Origin: Candidatus Babeliales bacterium | Lineage (GTDB): Bacteria; Babelota; Babeliae; Babelales; JACPOV01 | NCBI GenBank assembly: GCA_020050475.1 | Contig: JAGVKP010000121.1 | Coordinates: 1 to 5,226, forward strand | DNA length: 5,226 nucleotides | Direction of reading: 5' to 3' | Made by a program: the position numbers and the translations under genes | Notes under the pieces: model-generated | Seen by the model: only the letters and a program-made list of their open reading frames with translations | The model's database searches: none | What the model was told of the DNA's origin: nothing | Part shown: positions 4,577 to 5,226 of the stretch, in pieces | Numbering within the stretch: position 1 is the first letter of the stretch | Layout of the letters: each line of letters begins with the position of its first letter

Positions 4577-5226
4577 CGTGATTGCTCAAACATAAAGACA
4601 AAAAAAGCCATTGAAAGAAAAACGTAGATCAAATTGAGCACTAAGCTGGTTACTAAAAAATAAGTGTTCATTGTTTGGCTGGTCATTACTACCCGTAATC
4701 CCTCAAATGCATATGTCATCGGAAGCAATTTACCGATATATTGCCCCCAGACTGGTAAGGTATCAAGTGGGTAGTATACCGAACTGAACGGTGAAAAGAT
4801 CCATGAAATGGTCCAGGAAAAAAAGAGCGCTTTGCGTCCCCAGTACATGACAAAAGCGGTTGAGAAAAATCCAATAAAAAGACCCGAGAGCAAAAGCGAA
4901 AATAAATACGGAAGCAAAAGCCATCCGGATGATAAAATATTGCATGAATACAAAAGCCACACCATGCCGACACAAATTAAAAAAGTGTAGGCAATTCTAA
5001 AAAAACTTAAAATGATAATAGCCGTCATCCATTCATAGATGGTAAGCGGTGTCGAAAAAAGATTGATAAAATTTCGTTCCCATAATTCTTCAAGGGCGTT
5101 GACTGAAACAGCATCCTGTGCGCGTTGAACGACGTACCAAAAAACCAAGCAGCTCAAAAGTACCAAAATAGATGAAGAGACGGTATCCTGACTTTCCTGG
5201 ATCCAGATACTAGTCATTCCCCATAA
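4549..5226 (-). CDS. ABC-2 type transporter permease, 5' end beyond the window
   Basis: This is a membrane permease subunit of an ABC-2 exporter; such proteins pair with a separate ATPase to move polysaccharides, lipids, drugs or other substrates outward. The frame is open to the right edge: before the Met codon at 5217 it reads Leu-Trp-Gly, which fits the conserved 'WG' of related permeases, so that Met is probably internal and some 30-40 N-terminal residues are missing. Numbering from that Met, hydrophobic segments lie at about 16-32, 63-90, 99-124, 130-148 and 186-210. ALEELWERNFINLFSTPLTIYEW (41-63) is the typical coupling-region motif 'EE.w.rN..nL...Pl...E'. YPLDTLPVWGQYIGKLLPMTYAFEGLR (149-175) is the hallmark 'YP...LP......a..lP.ty..e..R'. 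The substrate cannot be inferred, and the ATPase gene, if adjacent, would be upstream to the right. TAG stop at 4549. Confidence 0.88.
   Translation of the reverse strand, partial: LWGMTSIWIQESQDTVSSSILVLLSCLVFWYVVQRAQDAVSVNALEELWERNFINLFSTPLTIYEWMTAIIILSFFRIAYTFLICVGMVWLLYSCNILSSGWLLLPYLFSLLLSGLFIGFFSTAFVMYWGRKALFFSWTISWIFSPFSSVYYPLDTLPVWGQYIGKLLPMTYAFEGLRVVMTSQTMNTYFLVTSLVLNLIYVFLSMAFFVFMFEQSRIKGFTSLQ

Noticed and set aside
4716..4990. Open frames on both strands inside the permease gene (4716-4973, 4763-4975, 4808-4990)
   Set aside because: All overlap the conserved permease frame, have no family motifs or ribosome-binding sites, and read as low-complexity shadows.
5215..5217. ATG at 5217 as the start of the ABC-2 permease
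   Set aside because: The frame stays open to the edge with Leu-Trp-Gly before it, matching the conserved WG of related permeases, so the true start lies outside the window.

Overview
The window carries seven protein-coding genes, two of them cut by the window edges, with no RNA gene, mobile element or CRISPR array. It looks like the chromosome of a host-associated, probably intracellular Gram-negative bacterium. Three things suggest this. A tRNA-guanine transglycosylase N-terminus and a VUT/YhhQ-family transporter resemble, from memory, the chlamydial queuine-salvage proteins. Two secretory-signal proteins have unusual enzyme-like folds. A murB gene is present. My best guess is Candidatus Dependentiae (TM6) or a chlamydia-like lineage; this is inference, with no marker gene in view.

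Left part (1-936, minus strand): a queuosine precursor transporter gene (yhhQ-like) is followed, with a 17-bp overlap, by the first 80 codons of tgt, which runs off the left edge. The pair would import a Q precursor and insert it at tRNA position 34. A good extended -10 box overlaps the most upstream ATG of the transporter ORF, so translation probably starts at the ATGs at 918/915 on a nearly leaderless mRNA.

Centre (1046-3918): a plus-strand gene encodes a predicted exported protein with a pair of GxxH-like motifs reminiscent of the Tiki/TraB/ChaN superfamily. It ends with its stop codon directly abutting that of murB, which runs the other way. murB is the second gene of a minus-strand operon behind trhO (rhodanese-type tRNA U34 hydroxylase), 8 bp apart. 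With tgt, the window has two enzymes acting on the tRNA wobble base.

Right part (3919-5226): a 182-bp intergenic region contains two imperfect ~40-bp repeat units, each with a T-run and a facing A-run. A small plus-strand gene follows, encoding a signal-peptide protein that looks like a GNAT acetyltransferase fold. It is convergent, across 25 bp, with a minus-strand ABC-2 type transporter permease whose 5' end lies beyond the window. No gene-free stretch exceeds 300 bases.
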